Part shown: piece after piece, positions 6,601-13,582 of the stretch
Layout: each line of letters starts with the position of its first letter
Position numbering within the stretch: position 1 is the stretch's first letter
Assembly (NCBI GenBank): GCA_029779385.1
Contig: JAKPAQ010000055.1
Coordinates: 1-15,231 of the forward strand
Source of the DNA: Actinomycetes bacterium
Lineage (GTDB): Bacteria; Actinomycetota; Actinomycetes; Propionibacteriales; Nocardioidaceae
DNA length: 15,231 nt
Direction: 5' to 3'
Notes under the pieces: generated by a model
The model's input: the letters and a program-made list of their open reading frames with translations, nothing else
Told to the model about the DNA's origin: nothing
Database searches by the model: none
Position numbers and translations under genes: made by a program

Positions 6601-7510
6601 GCTTCACCCACGCCCAGTTCGCGACCAACGTGAGGATGTTCGGAATCTGGTTCTGCGCCTGCGACCACGCCCAGTTACTGGGGTCCTGGAAGCTGGCGTT
6701 GGTGGCTGCGCCGCCACCACCGAGGAACGACCACGCGACCGGAACCAACCACCACGCATTGAGCAGAATCGCCCACGGCGCAAGGGGTATGAACCACTTG
6801 AGGAGTCGCCACAGAGCTGCCCGCCCGAGCACCAACAGCACAACAAGCGAGGTGCCACCCACTGCCCAGGCGAAGGCGACGAGCATCATCGGTGGGTTGA
6901 ACGCGAGGAATGAGATCGGCAGTAGTGCGAACCCACCCCACACTGGCGAGATAGGTCTACCGGCCGCTACGCGCAACGCCAAGCCAGTAAGCAGTGCGAT
7001 CGTCGCGACCGAAATGATGTTCAGTGGGTTGGGAAGCCGCGTGAGGAAGAACCCGTTGAGTACGGCAAACATCCCGCCGAGGATGACCGCGAACTCATTA
7101 CGAACGAAGAAGCGAACGCAGTACGCAACGCTGACCGATACGAAGCCGTAGATGCAGATGTAGAAAAGCCATTGGGCGATGTACTCATTGCCGCCGAATG
7201 CCTTCACTACGTCGATGAGCAGGAATTCAAATCCTCGACCCACGTTGTAGGCCGCACTTCCGGCGCCGGTCGTCGAGTGGTTCCACGTCCAACTTGCCTC
7301 TGGCGCCCACCCGCTGCGGATGAAGGGGCCCATGTCGCCGGATGCGATGAAGGTGCCAGCATCGAACCAGCGCGACACGATCAGCGCCGTCAGCGCGAAG
7401 CAAATGATGTATGGCCGCGATGCAGCCCACATCAATCGTGCGGGAATCCGCGAAAGCCAGCCGGGTAGCCGCGAGTGTGTTTCAGACGGGTCCTTTGACA
7501 CGGCACTCAT
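3686..7510 (-). CDS. AftD-like (DUF3367-type) alpha-arabinofuranosyltransferase family protein, GT-C
   Basis: A very large membrane protein (1274 residues from ATG 7510). About 430 N-terminal residues are polytopic, with GDMGPF at 58-63 in the first external loop, where GT-C enzymes carry acidic catalytic residues, and VPMFWLFREPMSK at 376-388. A long external region follows, then two related beta-rich modules (about 798-928 and 970-1107), an APGW segment, a last transmembrane helix (about 1214-1233) and a strongly basic tail. This architecture and length fit AftD-type enzymes, which transfer arabinofuranose from decaprenyl-phospho-arabinose to wall glycans; the sugar used here is unproven. 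Start choice: the frame extends upstream to 7579, but that would overlap the divergent gene's start at 7573. ATG 7510 or GTG 7516 avoids this; neither has a strong ribosome site. First gene of an operon with the phosphoesterase. Confidence 0.8.
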   Translation of the reverse strand: MSAVSKDPSETHSRLPGWLSRIPARLMWAASRPYIICFALTALIVSRWFDAGTFIASGDMGPFIRSGWAPEASWTWNHSTTGAGSAAYNVGRGFEFLLIDVVKAFGGNEYIAQWLFYICIYGFVSVSVAYCVRFFVRNEFAVILGGMFAVLNGFFLTRLPNPLNIISVATIALLTGLALRVAAGRPISPVWGGFALLPISFLAFNPPMMLVAFAWAVGGTSLVVLLVLGRAALWRLLKWFIPLAPWAILLNAWWLVPVAWSFLGGGGAATNASFQDPSNWAWSQAQNQIPNILTLVANWAWVKPQYLPFAASMDEPWIIWVRYLIPALVFAAPLLARLALRRSALALMAVSLPFVFLAKGLQPVWAPINLWMYNNVPMFWLFREPMSKLGQVLVIFFAILIAMSVEGVWARAKKVRLRSAKVMAVAVTAAAVAVMAYVYPLYTGSVIPDARPQLPSAHVRVPDYWWQTTEKINQSGKSGKLLVLPLDDYYQMPTIWGFAGVDSIANLLSTVPVIQPKPDGYFGDVPGFSANVRAIETALLSGDTDAVPKLLNSVGASRVLIRHDLVKGLPGRTFADDATLTAGMKQTPDMKQVQSGTLDLWELGDGNLPDVRTYDRILAAPWQPAAGASALGTMSTDRAIMAATTPKGAVPDPTDPNPAVANDVVSWPAPAVATGEPTTEVALTGGTYTLGQRARAAAVLVPKMEGTNKLVLKDPTKVTIDGKAESARPDLKVSVPQPLVAVQTAGRAVSLDGWLQKRAPGKGVAGGTSPSVVVGSGATVTGYAKSKTPAKPSPWSKVYDCNNYEPRPWNELGLVFTPRGGELQLSAKDHAACTRTTLTDAKPGRTYRIRFESRLVDGKAPEVCLWQVGLDGCMPTPRLNSGKKWSPFEQIVTLNKNSKGFQVIFYANVGARLIPPTTTQYRDVKIEALDNVVSKPISPPKVPDRDVTLPPGNHTLGITGGPSGSIFTDFGPVEDCYNTGQYTIDQAGITATKLPDQPQPAFQLTAKNDRACISADAPQLGTSSLYQFSFQGRSVALRNPAFCILYKGPETCAKLPPSGPWPTGQWVPYSQPLTPNPSAIESRIYLYGSRDLQGQQEAIVQYRDVQLIPVSSPSTVVLVKKEAVAPPANLTYKELGPAQYKVDVTGATPGDGGTAVPPKPATGIGLAETYAPGWAFQGETGTPHVALQGWMNGWIPKDADVSGTLTYSPAMTARKLLYVFPLAVLAAFIWLVIPWPRRRRRRKAAQWRERHHEKLAQRLERRAKYRIPRSKEGS
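4190..5119 (-). repeat. Two tandem four-cysteine modules within the AftD-like protein
   Basis: The two C-terminal modules are diverged copies of one domain. Module 1 (coded about 5119-4727) has cysteines at residues 801, 833, 864 and 873; module 2 (about 4603-4190) has them at 976, 1012, 1043 and 1052. The last three are spaced identically in both copies (31 and 9 residues apart). Both contain a [FL]QL[ST]AK segment just before the second Cys and end with the same QYRDV strand. The pattern suggests two disulfide-stabilised jelly-roll, carbohydrate-binding-type domains outside the membrane. The link to sugar binding is inferred from the known carbohydrate-binding modules of AftD. Confidence 0.7.
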
Positions 7511-7572
7511 GGGCACCAACCCGGTACCTTCAGCACAAGTTCGCAGCCGCCACTGCCGAAAGGTAATTCCAG
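7511..7572. promoter_or_regulatory. Divergent intergenic region between operons B and C
   Basis: Only 62 bases separate the preferred starts of the AftD-like gene (minus) and the nucleotidyltransferase-kinase gene (plus), so both promoters must lie here or inside the coding sequences. GAAAGG at 7558-7563, 9 bases before ATG 7573, is the probable ribosome site of the plus-strand gene. No convincing -35/-10 pair was found on either strand. The arrangement would allow shared control of both operons. Confidence 0.5.
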
Positions 7573-9060
7573 ATGACAAGCACTACTGCCGGTGAACTTC
7601 GGCAGGAACAAGATCGTCCGACTCGCTCGCAACTGATCGAGATGTTGTCCGACGTGATGGCCGACAGCAGTAACTCGCCGGGTGCTCGCTTTGGCTGGCA
7701 GGGTGCGCTCGATGCGGCATCCGTTTGGCAAGCCGACACCGGACCGTCCGACCTCGACATCTGGGCCAACCATCAGGGCGCGACCGCGATTGACAAGTTG
7801 ATGCGCGGACTCCCAGCGGCACGGGTGCAGTACTCGTCCGACCCGCAACGGTTGCAGCACACCTCGTACGCGGTCGAAACCGATGCGGGACTTGCCGTAG
7901 TTGACGTGACGCGCGGTGACCTGATGGTGGGTCCGGTGCTGCTCTGCCGGGAAGCGGACGTTGCCGTTGTTGACAGCCCAACCGGACCCCGCCTTGCTGG
8001 TTCCGCAGCTGTGGCCGACCTCGTGGTGCGCAAGCTTCTGCGGGGTGGCACGCCACCGCCGGATCGGTTGAACCAAGCACGTGAGCAATGGGCGGCGATG
8101 AGTGCCGGTGAGCGTCAGGCAGCAGCGGACCTCTGGGCCCGAGGAATCGGCGGGAACCTTGCCGGACAGATTTCGCTGCTGCTTGTTGACCGAACACGTA
8201 CGCCAACCGCCGACCTTGCTCGACGAGTGAGGGCGCGGCTGTTGGCTGCCAGCCTGAAGCCAACAAACCTGAGATCCACGTGGCGTGCCCGCGACGTTGT
8301 GCGACCCGCTGGACGTCAAGCCGGCCCCCTCGGATTGCGAACGCGTGGAGTTGTCGTGGCCCTCGTTGGCACCGATGGTTCAGGTAAGTCCACGGTTGCC
8401 CACGACTTGTCGGATCGCCTTGTGCGCTCAGGCTTCGAGGTCGCCTCACCCTACTTCGGAATGGCACGCGGAAACCTGCCCGGAGTGAACCTCGCACGAA
8501 AAATAATGGGTGTTGCGATTGAGCCGGAATCGGGCCCGAAAGCCGTTGAGTCATCGGCCGAAGATGGTGCCGAAGCTCATGCGGTCGTTGAGGTTTCGTC
8601 CGTCGAAGAACCGGTAGCGACGGAGCTTTCCCACGCTCAGATCCGCAAGGTCGCCGCCTGGTACTACGCCGGTGAGTACGTCATCAAATGGCTGAGGTCT
8701 GTGGCACCTGCGCTCGCGACGCGAAAGATTGTGATCGCCGACCGCTACATCTACGACCTGCGTGATTCGCCGTGGCCGGGATCGTCGGCGTCGAAGGCCC
8801 TGCAAGCACTACTTCCACCACCGGACTTCTTGGTCCTGCCCGATGCGCCCGACGAGCTGATTCATGCGCGGAAACCCGAACGCCCCGCGTGGGAACAAGC
8901 CGCCCAACAACAGCGCTTCCGTGATCTGGTCTCGGAGCATCTTGCCCGCCGCGGTTCGATCCGCACCGATAGCTCCGGCGCCACGCCGGATCCGCTTGCG
9001 GGGCTAGTCGCCGAGATCGTTGAGGCCGCGCACCTACGACCGGGGTTCGATTCGCCATGA
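7573..9060 (+). CDS. Nucleotidyltransferase-like / thymidylate-kinase-like fusion protein
   Basis: A 495-residue cytosolic protein with two parts. Residues about 36-160 resemble a nucleotidyltransferase fold: GPSDLDIW (57-64) supplies a DxD pair (Asp60, Asp62), and VVDVT near Asp111 could be the third acidic residue. Residues about 258-485 form a P-loop kinase like thymidylate kinase: GTDGSGKS at 266-273, ADRYIYD at 389-395, PDFLVLPDAP, then an Arg/Lys-containing lid-like HARKPERPAWEQ. An acidic Glu/Ala/Val-rich insert (about 317-350) splits the kinase domain. Thymidylate-kinase-like proteins of this kind, unlike the housekeeping enzyme, are found beside polysaccharide genes; their substrate is not established. 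ATG 7573 has GAAAGG 9 bases upstream. The stop overlaps the next start by 4 bp (ATGA), so it is translationally coupled to the GT-C gene. It probably does not supply ordinary dTMP kinase activity. Confidence 0.7.
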   Translation: MTSTTAGELRQEQDRPTRSQLIEMLSDVMADSSNSPGARFGWQGALDAASVWQADTGPSDLDIWANHQGATAIDKLMRGLPAARVQYSSDPQRLQHTSYAVETDAGLAVVDVTRGDLMVGPVLLCREADVAVVDSPTGPRLAGSAAVADLVVRKLLRGGTPPPDRLNQAREQWAAMSAGERQAAADLWARGIGGNLAGQISLLLVDRTRTPTADLARRVRARLLAASLKPTNLRSTWRARDVVRPAGRQAGPLGLRTRGVVVALVGTDGSGKSTVAHDLSDRLVRSGFEVASPYFGMARGNLPGVNLARKIMGVAIEPESGPKAVESSAEDGAEAHAVVEVSSVEEPVATELSHAQIRKVAAWYYAGEYVIKWLRSVAPALATRKIVIADRYIYDLRDSPWPGSSASKALQALLPPPDFLVLPDAPDELIHARKPERPAWEQAAQQQRFRDLVSEHLARRGSIRTDSSGATPDPLAGLVAEIVEAAHLRPGFDSP

Positions 9061-11231
9061 CTTTGACCGCCAGCGACTCGGCTGGCGCTCGCCGCCAGTC
9101 GGCCGCTGGCGGATTTCTGCGCCGCAGCAGCCACTCACGACAGGTGTTGCTCGCCGCAGTTGTTGGACTCGTTGTTGGAACTTTGGTGGTTCTGCCCTGG
9201 ATTCGGCAGGGGTATCTGATCCTGCTGGACTGGATTAGCGGGCCGGAGCAGGCAATCACCGCGGGCCTGTATGGACTCAACGGCGACCAGGTCGATGGCC
9301 TCCCCTGGCGTCTGGCGGTTCAGGTCATCCGCAATGTCATTGGGCCGCAGGCGACGGCCTGGGTGCTCATTCTGGTGTTCTTCCCGCTGGCCGCAGCCGG
9401 GATGGCCCACCTGGTCCGAGGGTCTTCGCCCCAGACAGTTGTTGCCGCGTTGGCGATCACCTGCAATCCGCTGGTGATCACGCGGGTTGCTGCTGGGCAT
9501 GTGCCGTACCTGATTGGCATCGCCTGCCTGCCGTGGCTACTCGCGTCGGCGCTCAATGCACGTCGACGCGACAGGTGGTTCTCAGCGCGAACCGCCGGTT
9601 GGTACGCAGTCGGTTTGGCGATCACTCCGCACATGGCGTGGCTCGGCGGCGTGACGCTGCTGCTGGTTGCGCTTCTGCCGCGGCCGACGGGCAGGTCACT
9701 CGTCCGGTTACTTCTCACGGTGCTCGCGGCGGCATCGGTATATGCCTACGGAATTGCGATCTGGTTGACCGGAGTGCGCGTGCCGAACGTGGGCAATGCT
9801 GACCTCGCCGAGTACGCAACTCGTCCGGATGAATCCGGACTACTCGTCACAATCTTGTCGCTGCGCGGATTCTGGCGTGAACGCACGATCGACGTCGGTT
9901 CGTCGTTGGGCTACTGGTGGATTCCCATCACACTCGCCGTTCTCGCGCTGGTCGTGATCGGCCTCGGTGGGTATGCGCATGATCGCGCGGCCCGTGGGCC
10001 AGTGCTATTCGGAATGCTGGTCTTCGGCGTCATCGCGTCTGCTGGGACCGAAGGCCCCTTCGGCTGGCTGTACCTCTGGGCATTCGACCACGTCCCGCTG
10101 TTCGAGGTGATGCGCGAACCCTTGAAGTGGTTGCCGTTGGTGTTGATCCCGATGGCCGCCGGATTGGCGCGCGCAGTACCTGCGCTGGCTGACTTCTTTG
10201 TCGAGAAGTTCGGCGCCGCGAAGTCGAAACCTGACGACGATGGGAATCCCGCCCAGAACCGCCATCGGGTAGCGCTCGCGGTTGCGACCGTGATCTGTGC
10301 CGTGCCGGCATTGGCTTGCCTTCCGACACTTTCATTTGGTCTCGGCGGCGACGTGAAGACTAGTGACTACCCGAGCGGTTGGTACGAGGCGAACCAGGTG
10401 ATGGGCAGTGGCGACGGATCGATCCTGTTTGTTCCGTGGCATGGCTATCAAGCCTTCGATTTCACCGACGGACGAGCAGTTGCGACTCCGGCGCGGGCGT
10501 TCTTCTCCCGTCCCGTCATCTCATCTGCGGCCGTGGAACTCGGCGACATCCAGACCGACAGTGCATCGGCTCGTGGCAGGTTCCTCGATGAGGTGCTCGC
10601 GATCGGCAGGAAGCAATCGAACCTCGGGACGCTGCTGGCACCGATGGGAATTGAATACGTGGCCGTCGCAACGGATACCTCGATCCCGGAGAACTACACG
10701 TGGCTCGCGGCACAAGCCGGAATGAAGGTGGTCTTGCTGACCGACTCCATGACTGTCTACCGCGTTGAATCGTCTGCAACCGGACGCGTGATCGGTGCGC
10801 GTGAGGCGGGGATCAAGCAGTTGGTCGCGGCCGCAGACGCACGGCAGGTTGGCACCGAAGCAGTTCTGCCTGCGGGGCCGACCGCACCGCCCGTTCCATC
10901 CGCTGAGTCGGGCGGACTCACTCGGGTCAGCCCGACCGAGTGGTCGCTGGCGGAGGGCAAACCAGGCTGGGTCGTGGTCCCGGAGGACTGGAACCCGGGG
11001 TGGCGACTCAACGACGAGCAAGGTGTCCAGACGACGCAGGGGTTGGTGGCGTTCTACTCGGATGGTTCGGCCGCTTCAATCAGCTACCGGCCGTGGGTGT
11101 TCATCAAGCCAGCAGTGATCGTGAGTTTGCTGGCACTACTTGCCTTGGTGGTCATCGGGTTCCTGGACAAACGACGCTCGGTCGTGAGGCGGCGCGGGCT
11201 TCCAGACGACGAGTCGGAGCAGGGCGACTAA
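9057..11231 (+). CDS. Polytopic GT-C-type membrane glycosyltransferase-like protein
   Basis: A 724-residue membrane protein. A basic N-terminus precedes a first helix (about 29-47). The following external loop has LLDWISGPE with Asp58 and Glu64, the place of the catalytic acidic residues in GT-C enzymes. About ten further hydrophobic segments run to about residue 425. A soluble external region (about 430-680) follows, ending in VPEDWNPGWRL and a short strand-rich tail, with a last helix (about 682-701) and a charged C-terminus. VPLFEVMREPLKW at 346-358 matches VPMFWLFREPMSK in the AftD-like protein, and the PGW segment before the last helix is also shared, so the two are distant relatives. 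The likely role is transfer of a sugar from a polyprenyl-phosphate donor outside the membrane; a YfhO-like glycan-modifying protein is the alternative. The start overlaps the upstream stop. The stop interlocks with that of the convergent GT4 gene. Confidence 0.7.
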   Translation: MTLTASDSAGARRQSAAGGFLRRSSHSRQVLLAAVVGLVVGTLVVLPWIRQGYLILLDWISGPEQAITAGLYGLNGDQVDGLPWRLAVQVIRNVIGPQATAWVLILVFFPLAAAGMAHLVRGSSPQTVVAALAITCNPLVITRVAAGHVPYLIGIACLPWLLASALNARRRDRWFSARTAGWYAVGLAITPHMAWLGGVTLLLVALLPRPTGRSLVRLLLTVLAAASVYAYGIAIWLTGVRVPNVGNADLAEYATRPDESGLLVTILSLRGFWRERTIDVGSSLGYWWIPITLAVLALVVIGLGGYAHDRAARGPVLFGMLVFGVIASAGTEGPFGWLYLWAFDHVPLFEVMREPLKWLPLVLIPMAAGLARAVPALADFFVEKFGAAKSKPDDDGNPAQNRHRVALAVATVICAVPALACLPTLSFGLGGDVKTSDYPSGWYEANQVMGSGDGSILFVPWHGYQAFDFTDGRAVATPARAFFSRPVISSAAVELGDIQTDSASARGRFLDEVLAIGRKQSNLGTLLAPMGIEYVAVATDTSIPENYTWLAAQAGMKVVLLTDSMTVYRVESSATGRVIGAREAGIKQLVAAADARQVGTEAVLPAGPTAPPVPSAESGGLTRVSPTEWSLAEGKPGWVVVPEDWNPGWRLNDEQGVQTTQGLVAFYSDGSAASISYRPWVFIKPAVIVSLLALLALVVIGFLDKRRSVVRRRGLPDDESEQGD

Positions 11232-12403
11232 CGCCTGCCGGCCACACGTTCGTATTGGGCCAAGGTCGTCTGCGCGGCCTCTTGCCAACTGAAGTCGGCG
11301 ACCGAAATCGGGCCCGCATCCGCGTATCGCTGCCATTCGCTGCGGTTGGTCAGCAGTGACGACACCGCATCGGCCAATGCGCGCGGATCGTTGGCCGGTA
11401 CTGCCCGACCGTTCTCCCGATCCGTGAGTACGGCACGGACACAGGCGACGTCCGTCGCGACAACTGGTAGCCCGACGCTCAGTGCCTCAGCAACGGCCAT
11501 CGCTGGCGGCGACGTCGTGTAGTCGAACTTGAAGGGCCACACGCCAATCTGTGCCTTCGTCATCTCCGTGAGCAGATCTGACACGGGCTCGGTGATCACC
11601 TCGAGGTCATCGCCGAAGTCACCCGCGTTCGCTTGCGACAGGATGTGCTCAAGCTCGGGCCGCGGAATCAACAGCAGGCGAAGTTTCGCGTTTGGCACGT
11701 TGCGTCGAATATGTGGGAACGCGGCAAGAATTGTGTCGATGCCGCGGACCGATTCCGATCGACCAGCGAACAGAATCGTCGGCGAATCGTCGGACCACTG
11801 GGCACGTCGTGAGTCGACGGGTGCGCCGGACTTCAGCGCAATCGCCTTGATGCCTTTCGCCTTCGACAACTTCTCGCGCACACGTGGGTCGGGAGTCAGG
11901 ACCGCATCGATGCCCAAGCGCCGCAACGCAGACGTGACGGCGAACCGTGGAATCAGCGTTGTCAGTGCGACGCGAGTTTGCAGGACGTTTGAGGCGCGCA
12001 TCTCGGACACAGTCGCGTTGCGCCACTCGCCCGGTGACGGGAGCACCGGCCACGCGTAGATCGTCATGACAAGCGGGAGGCTTCCGAGTCGACTAACCGC
12101 TGTGAAGATCGGTCCGAGGGCGCCGGAATGGATGTGCACAACGTCGGGCTGGATCCTGTCGAGCTCGGACTTGATCTCTGGCAACGAGCGCATCGGGAAC
12201 GTCGTGATTGATCCGCCGACCTCGAAGATGTCAGCGAACACGTCCGGCTTGTCGTGTGCGCGCGTTGTGACCAAGAAGTGTTCGCCCGCAATGTTGCGCG
12301 CGGTTTCGGTTACCGTCCGGCCCATGGCCTCGTGTTCTGAGTACTCCGAGATCAGGTGAACGATCCGCAATGGCCGGTCGGTGGCGGGTGATTGATCAGA
12401 CAC
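11228..12403 (-). CDS. GT4-family (GT-B fold) glycosyltransferase
   Basis: A 391-residue cytosolic enzyme. The N-terminal half has an RIVHLISEYSEHEAMGR nucleotide-sugar/acceptor domain and DVVHIHSGALGP (88-98). The C-terminal half has the donor-binding start ILFAGRSESVRG (210-221) and SPPAMAVAEALSVGLPVVATD (298-318), ending in a helical tail. In the usual GT4 EX7E motif the second Glu is Glu306, but the first is replaced by Ser298 (SPPAxxxxE), a variant found in some GT4 subgroups. It should transfer a sugar from a nucleotide-sugar donor with retention; donor and acceptor are unknown. The start is GTG 12403, giving an 8-bp overlap with the GT2 gene upstream, and no strong ribosome site is seen, so coupling is likely. 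Last gene of operon A; its TAG stop (11230-11228) overlaps the convergent TAA. Confidence 0.85.
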   Translation of the reverse strand: MSDQSPATDRPLRIVHLISEYSEHEAMGRTVTETARNIAGEHFLVTTRAHDKPDVFADIFEVGGSITTFPMRSLPEIKSELDRIQPDVVHIHSGALGPIFTAVSRLGSLPLVMTIYAWPVLPSPGEWRNATVSEMRASNVLQTRVALTTLIPRFAVTSALRRLGIDAVLTPDPRVREKLSKAKGIKAIALKSGAPVDSRRAQWSDDSPTILFAGRSESVRGIDTILAAFPHIRRNVPNAKLRLLLIPRPELEHILSQANAGDFGDDLEVITEPVSDLLTEMTKAQIGVWPFKFDYTTSPPAMAVAEALSVGLPVVATDVACVRAVLTDRENGRAVPANDPRALADAVSSLLTNRSEWQRYADAGPISVADFSWQEAAQTTLAQYERVAGRR

Positions 12404-13244
12404 TGGAACCGATCGCTTTCGCTTCGGCTTTGGCGCTGCGTTTGGCGTCCCGCATTCCGGCGAGCAGACCGGCCGCTTCGGCCGCCTTGAGCACGAACAT
12501 TCCTGCGGTATGAACGGGATCCTTCGCGAGCTTCGATGGGTGGTTGAACAGCGCGGTCCGCTTCAGCTTCCCTTGGCCCTCCTCGCCGTGTGACGACAAG
12601 TACGCCGAGATCCACTGCCCGTAGTAGCGCTTCTTCTTGAAGGTGTTCCGCAGTTCGATCCGACCTTCGTCGTGCCAGATGAACGACGGAACTCGGCCGA
12701 CTTGCACGCCTGCCGCTCGGGTTCGATCAGCGAGGTCCCAGTCTTCGGCGGCGGTGAGTTCCTCGTTCCATCCACCGATCCGATCCCAGGCGTCGCGCTT
12801 GAAGACGCGAGCTGCTTCGACGCCGTCATCGCCGACGTAGAGCGACTTCTCGAGGACTCGGCATTGGGCGAAGTAGCCAACGCCGAATGACCGTTCCGGA
12901 ATGATCAAGGCACCCAGCTCGGGCGATGCTTCGAACGCTGCGGCGATGTCCGATGCGACGGTCGGTTCTAGCGTCATGTCCGAGTCGATGAAGACGACAA
13001 CGTCGCCGGTTGAAACTGCGGCACCGTGGTTGCGTTGCGCAGAACGCTCTGGGCCTTTGGTCTCGACTTTGTCGGCGTAGCGCTGCGAAATCTCCAGGGT
13101 GCCGTCATCGGAGTGGTTGTCGACGACGATGACCTCGACGTCCGGGTACGCCTGATTTCGCAGCGAACTCAGGCAGGACTCCATCGTGCGAGCCGAGTTC
13201 TTCGTTGGCACGATGAATGAGATGCGGCCGGGTACGTAGCTCAA
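12396..13244 (-). CDS. GT2-family (GT-A fold) glycosyltransferase
   Basis: A 282-residue protein with classical GT-A features: SFIVPTKNSART (9-20), VDNHSDDGT (41-49), VVFIDSDM with the metal-binding DSD at 87-89, a GGWNEEL segment (157-163) and ED at 167-168 in AAEDWD, then HDEGR (191-195). The C-terminus after about residue 225 is basic and Ala/Lys-rich, possibly binding the membrane. It should add a sugar to a lipid-linked or protein acceptor with inversion. The start is TTG 13244. This is forced because the SFIVPTKN core begins only eight residues in, no ATG or GTG precedes it, and GGAGG at 13252-13256 sits 7 bases upstream. The TTG overlaps the TGA stop of the small membrane gene (TTGA). 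Third gene of the four-gene operon. Confidence 0.9.
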   Translation of the reverse strand: MSYVPGRISFIVPTKNSARTMESCLSSLRNQAYPDVEVIVVDNHSDDGTLEISQRYADKVETKGPERSAQRNHGAAVSTGDVVVFIDSDMTLEPTVASDIAAAFEASPELGALIIPERSFGVGYFAQCRVLEKSLYVGDDGVEAARVFKRDAWDRIGGWNEELTAAEDWDLADRTRAAGVQVGRVPSFIWHDEGRIELRNTFKKKRYYGQWISAYLSSHGEEGQGKLKRTALFNHPSKLAKDPVHTAGMFVLKAAEAAGLLAGMRDAKRSAKAEAKAIGSSV

Positions 13245-13582
13245 ATCAGTTCCTCCGCTTCACGTGCAGCATGTGGGGTCGTGGGTAGTGCGATGAGTCC
13301 AGTGACAACGCCGAACCCGGCGAGCAATCCGGCGGCGTAGATGCTGAAGAGCGATGGTCGGTCGGCACCGAGCGCCACCAAGATTCCGGCCATCACACAC
13401 AACAGGGAAGCCAGCAAGAAACACGGACGCCAGATTGATCCGGACACCCGACTGAGCCAGAGTCCGAAAGTGATCAAGAAGGCCGGTACATGGAACCTGC
13501 CGAAGAATGCCGATGCGCGCGTCCGAATCCAGACGAAGGGTCGGCAGAGTAGGTCCCAGAGGTGAGTGAGGCGTTGTTTCAT
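13241..13582 (-). CDS. Small membrane protein of unknown function in the GT operon
   Basis: A 113-residue protein I do not recognise. A basic N-terminal third (MKQRLTHLWDLLCRPFVWIR, then more Arg) looks amphipathic. A hydrophobic stretch at about 32-44 may be peripheral. Two clear membrane helices follow at about 54-72 and 78-98, then a short acidic tail (AREAEELI). No catalytic motif is visible. The start ATG overlaps the upstream GT4 stop (ATGA) and its TGA overlaps the GT2 start (TTGA), so expression is tied to both enzymes. A membrane-recruitment or accessory role for one of the glycosyltransferases is a reasonable guess, but unproven. Confidence 0.75.
   Translation of the reverse strand: MKQRLTHLWDLLCRPFVWIRTRASAFFGRFHVPAFLITFGLWLSRVSGSIWRPCFLLASLLCVMAGILVALGADRPSLFSIYAAGLLAGFGVVTGLIALPTTPHAAREAEELI
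13252..13256 (-). promoter_or_regulatory. Ribosome binding site fixing the TTG start of the GT2 gene
   Basis: GGAGG on the minus strand, inside the last codons of the small membrane gene, with 7 bases to TTG 13244. It supports TTG as the true start. Confidence 0.75.

Noticed and set aside
7507..8319. Minus-strand frames of 270 and 323 residues opposite the nucleotidyltransferase-kinase gene
   Set aside because: Antisense shadows; the plus frame has P-loop, DRY and nucleotidyltransferase-like motifs and a ribosome site.
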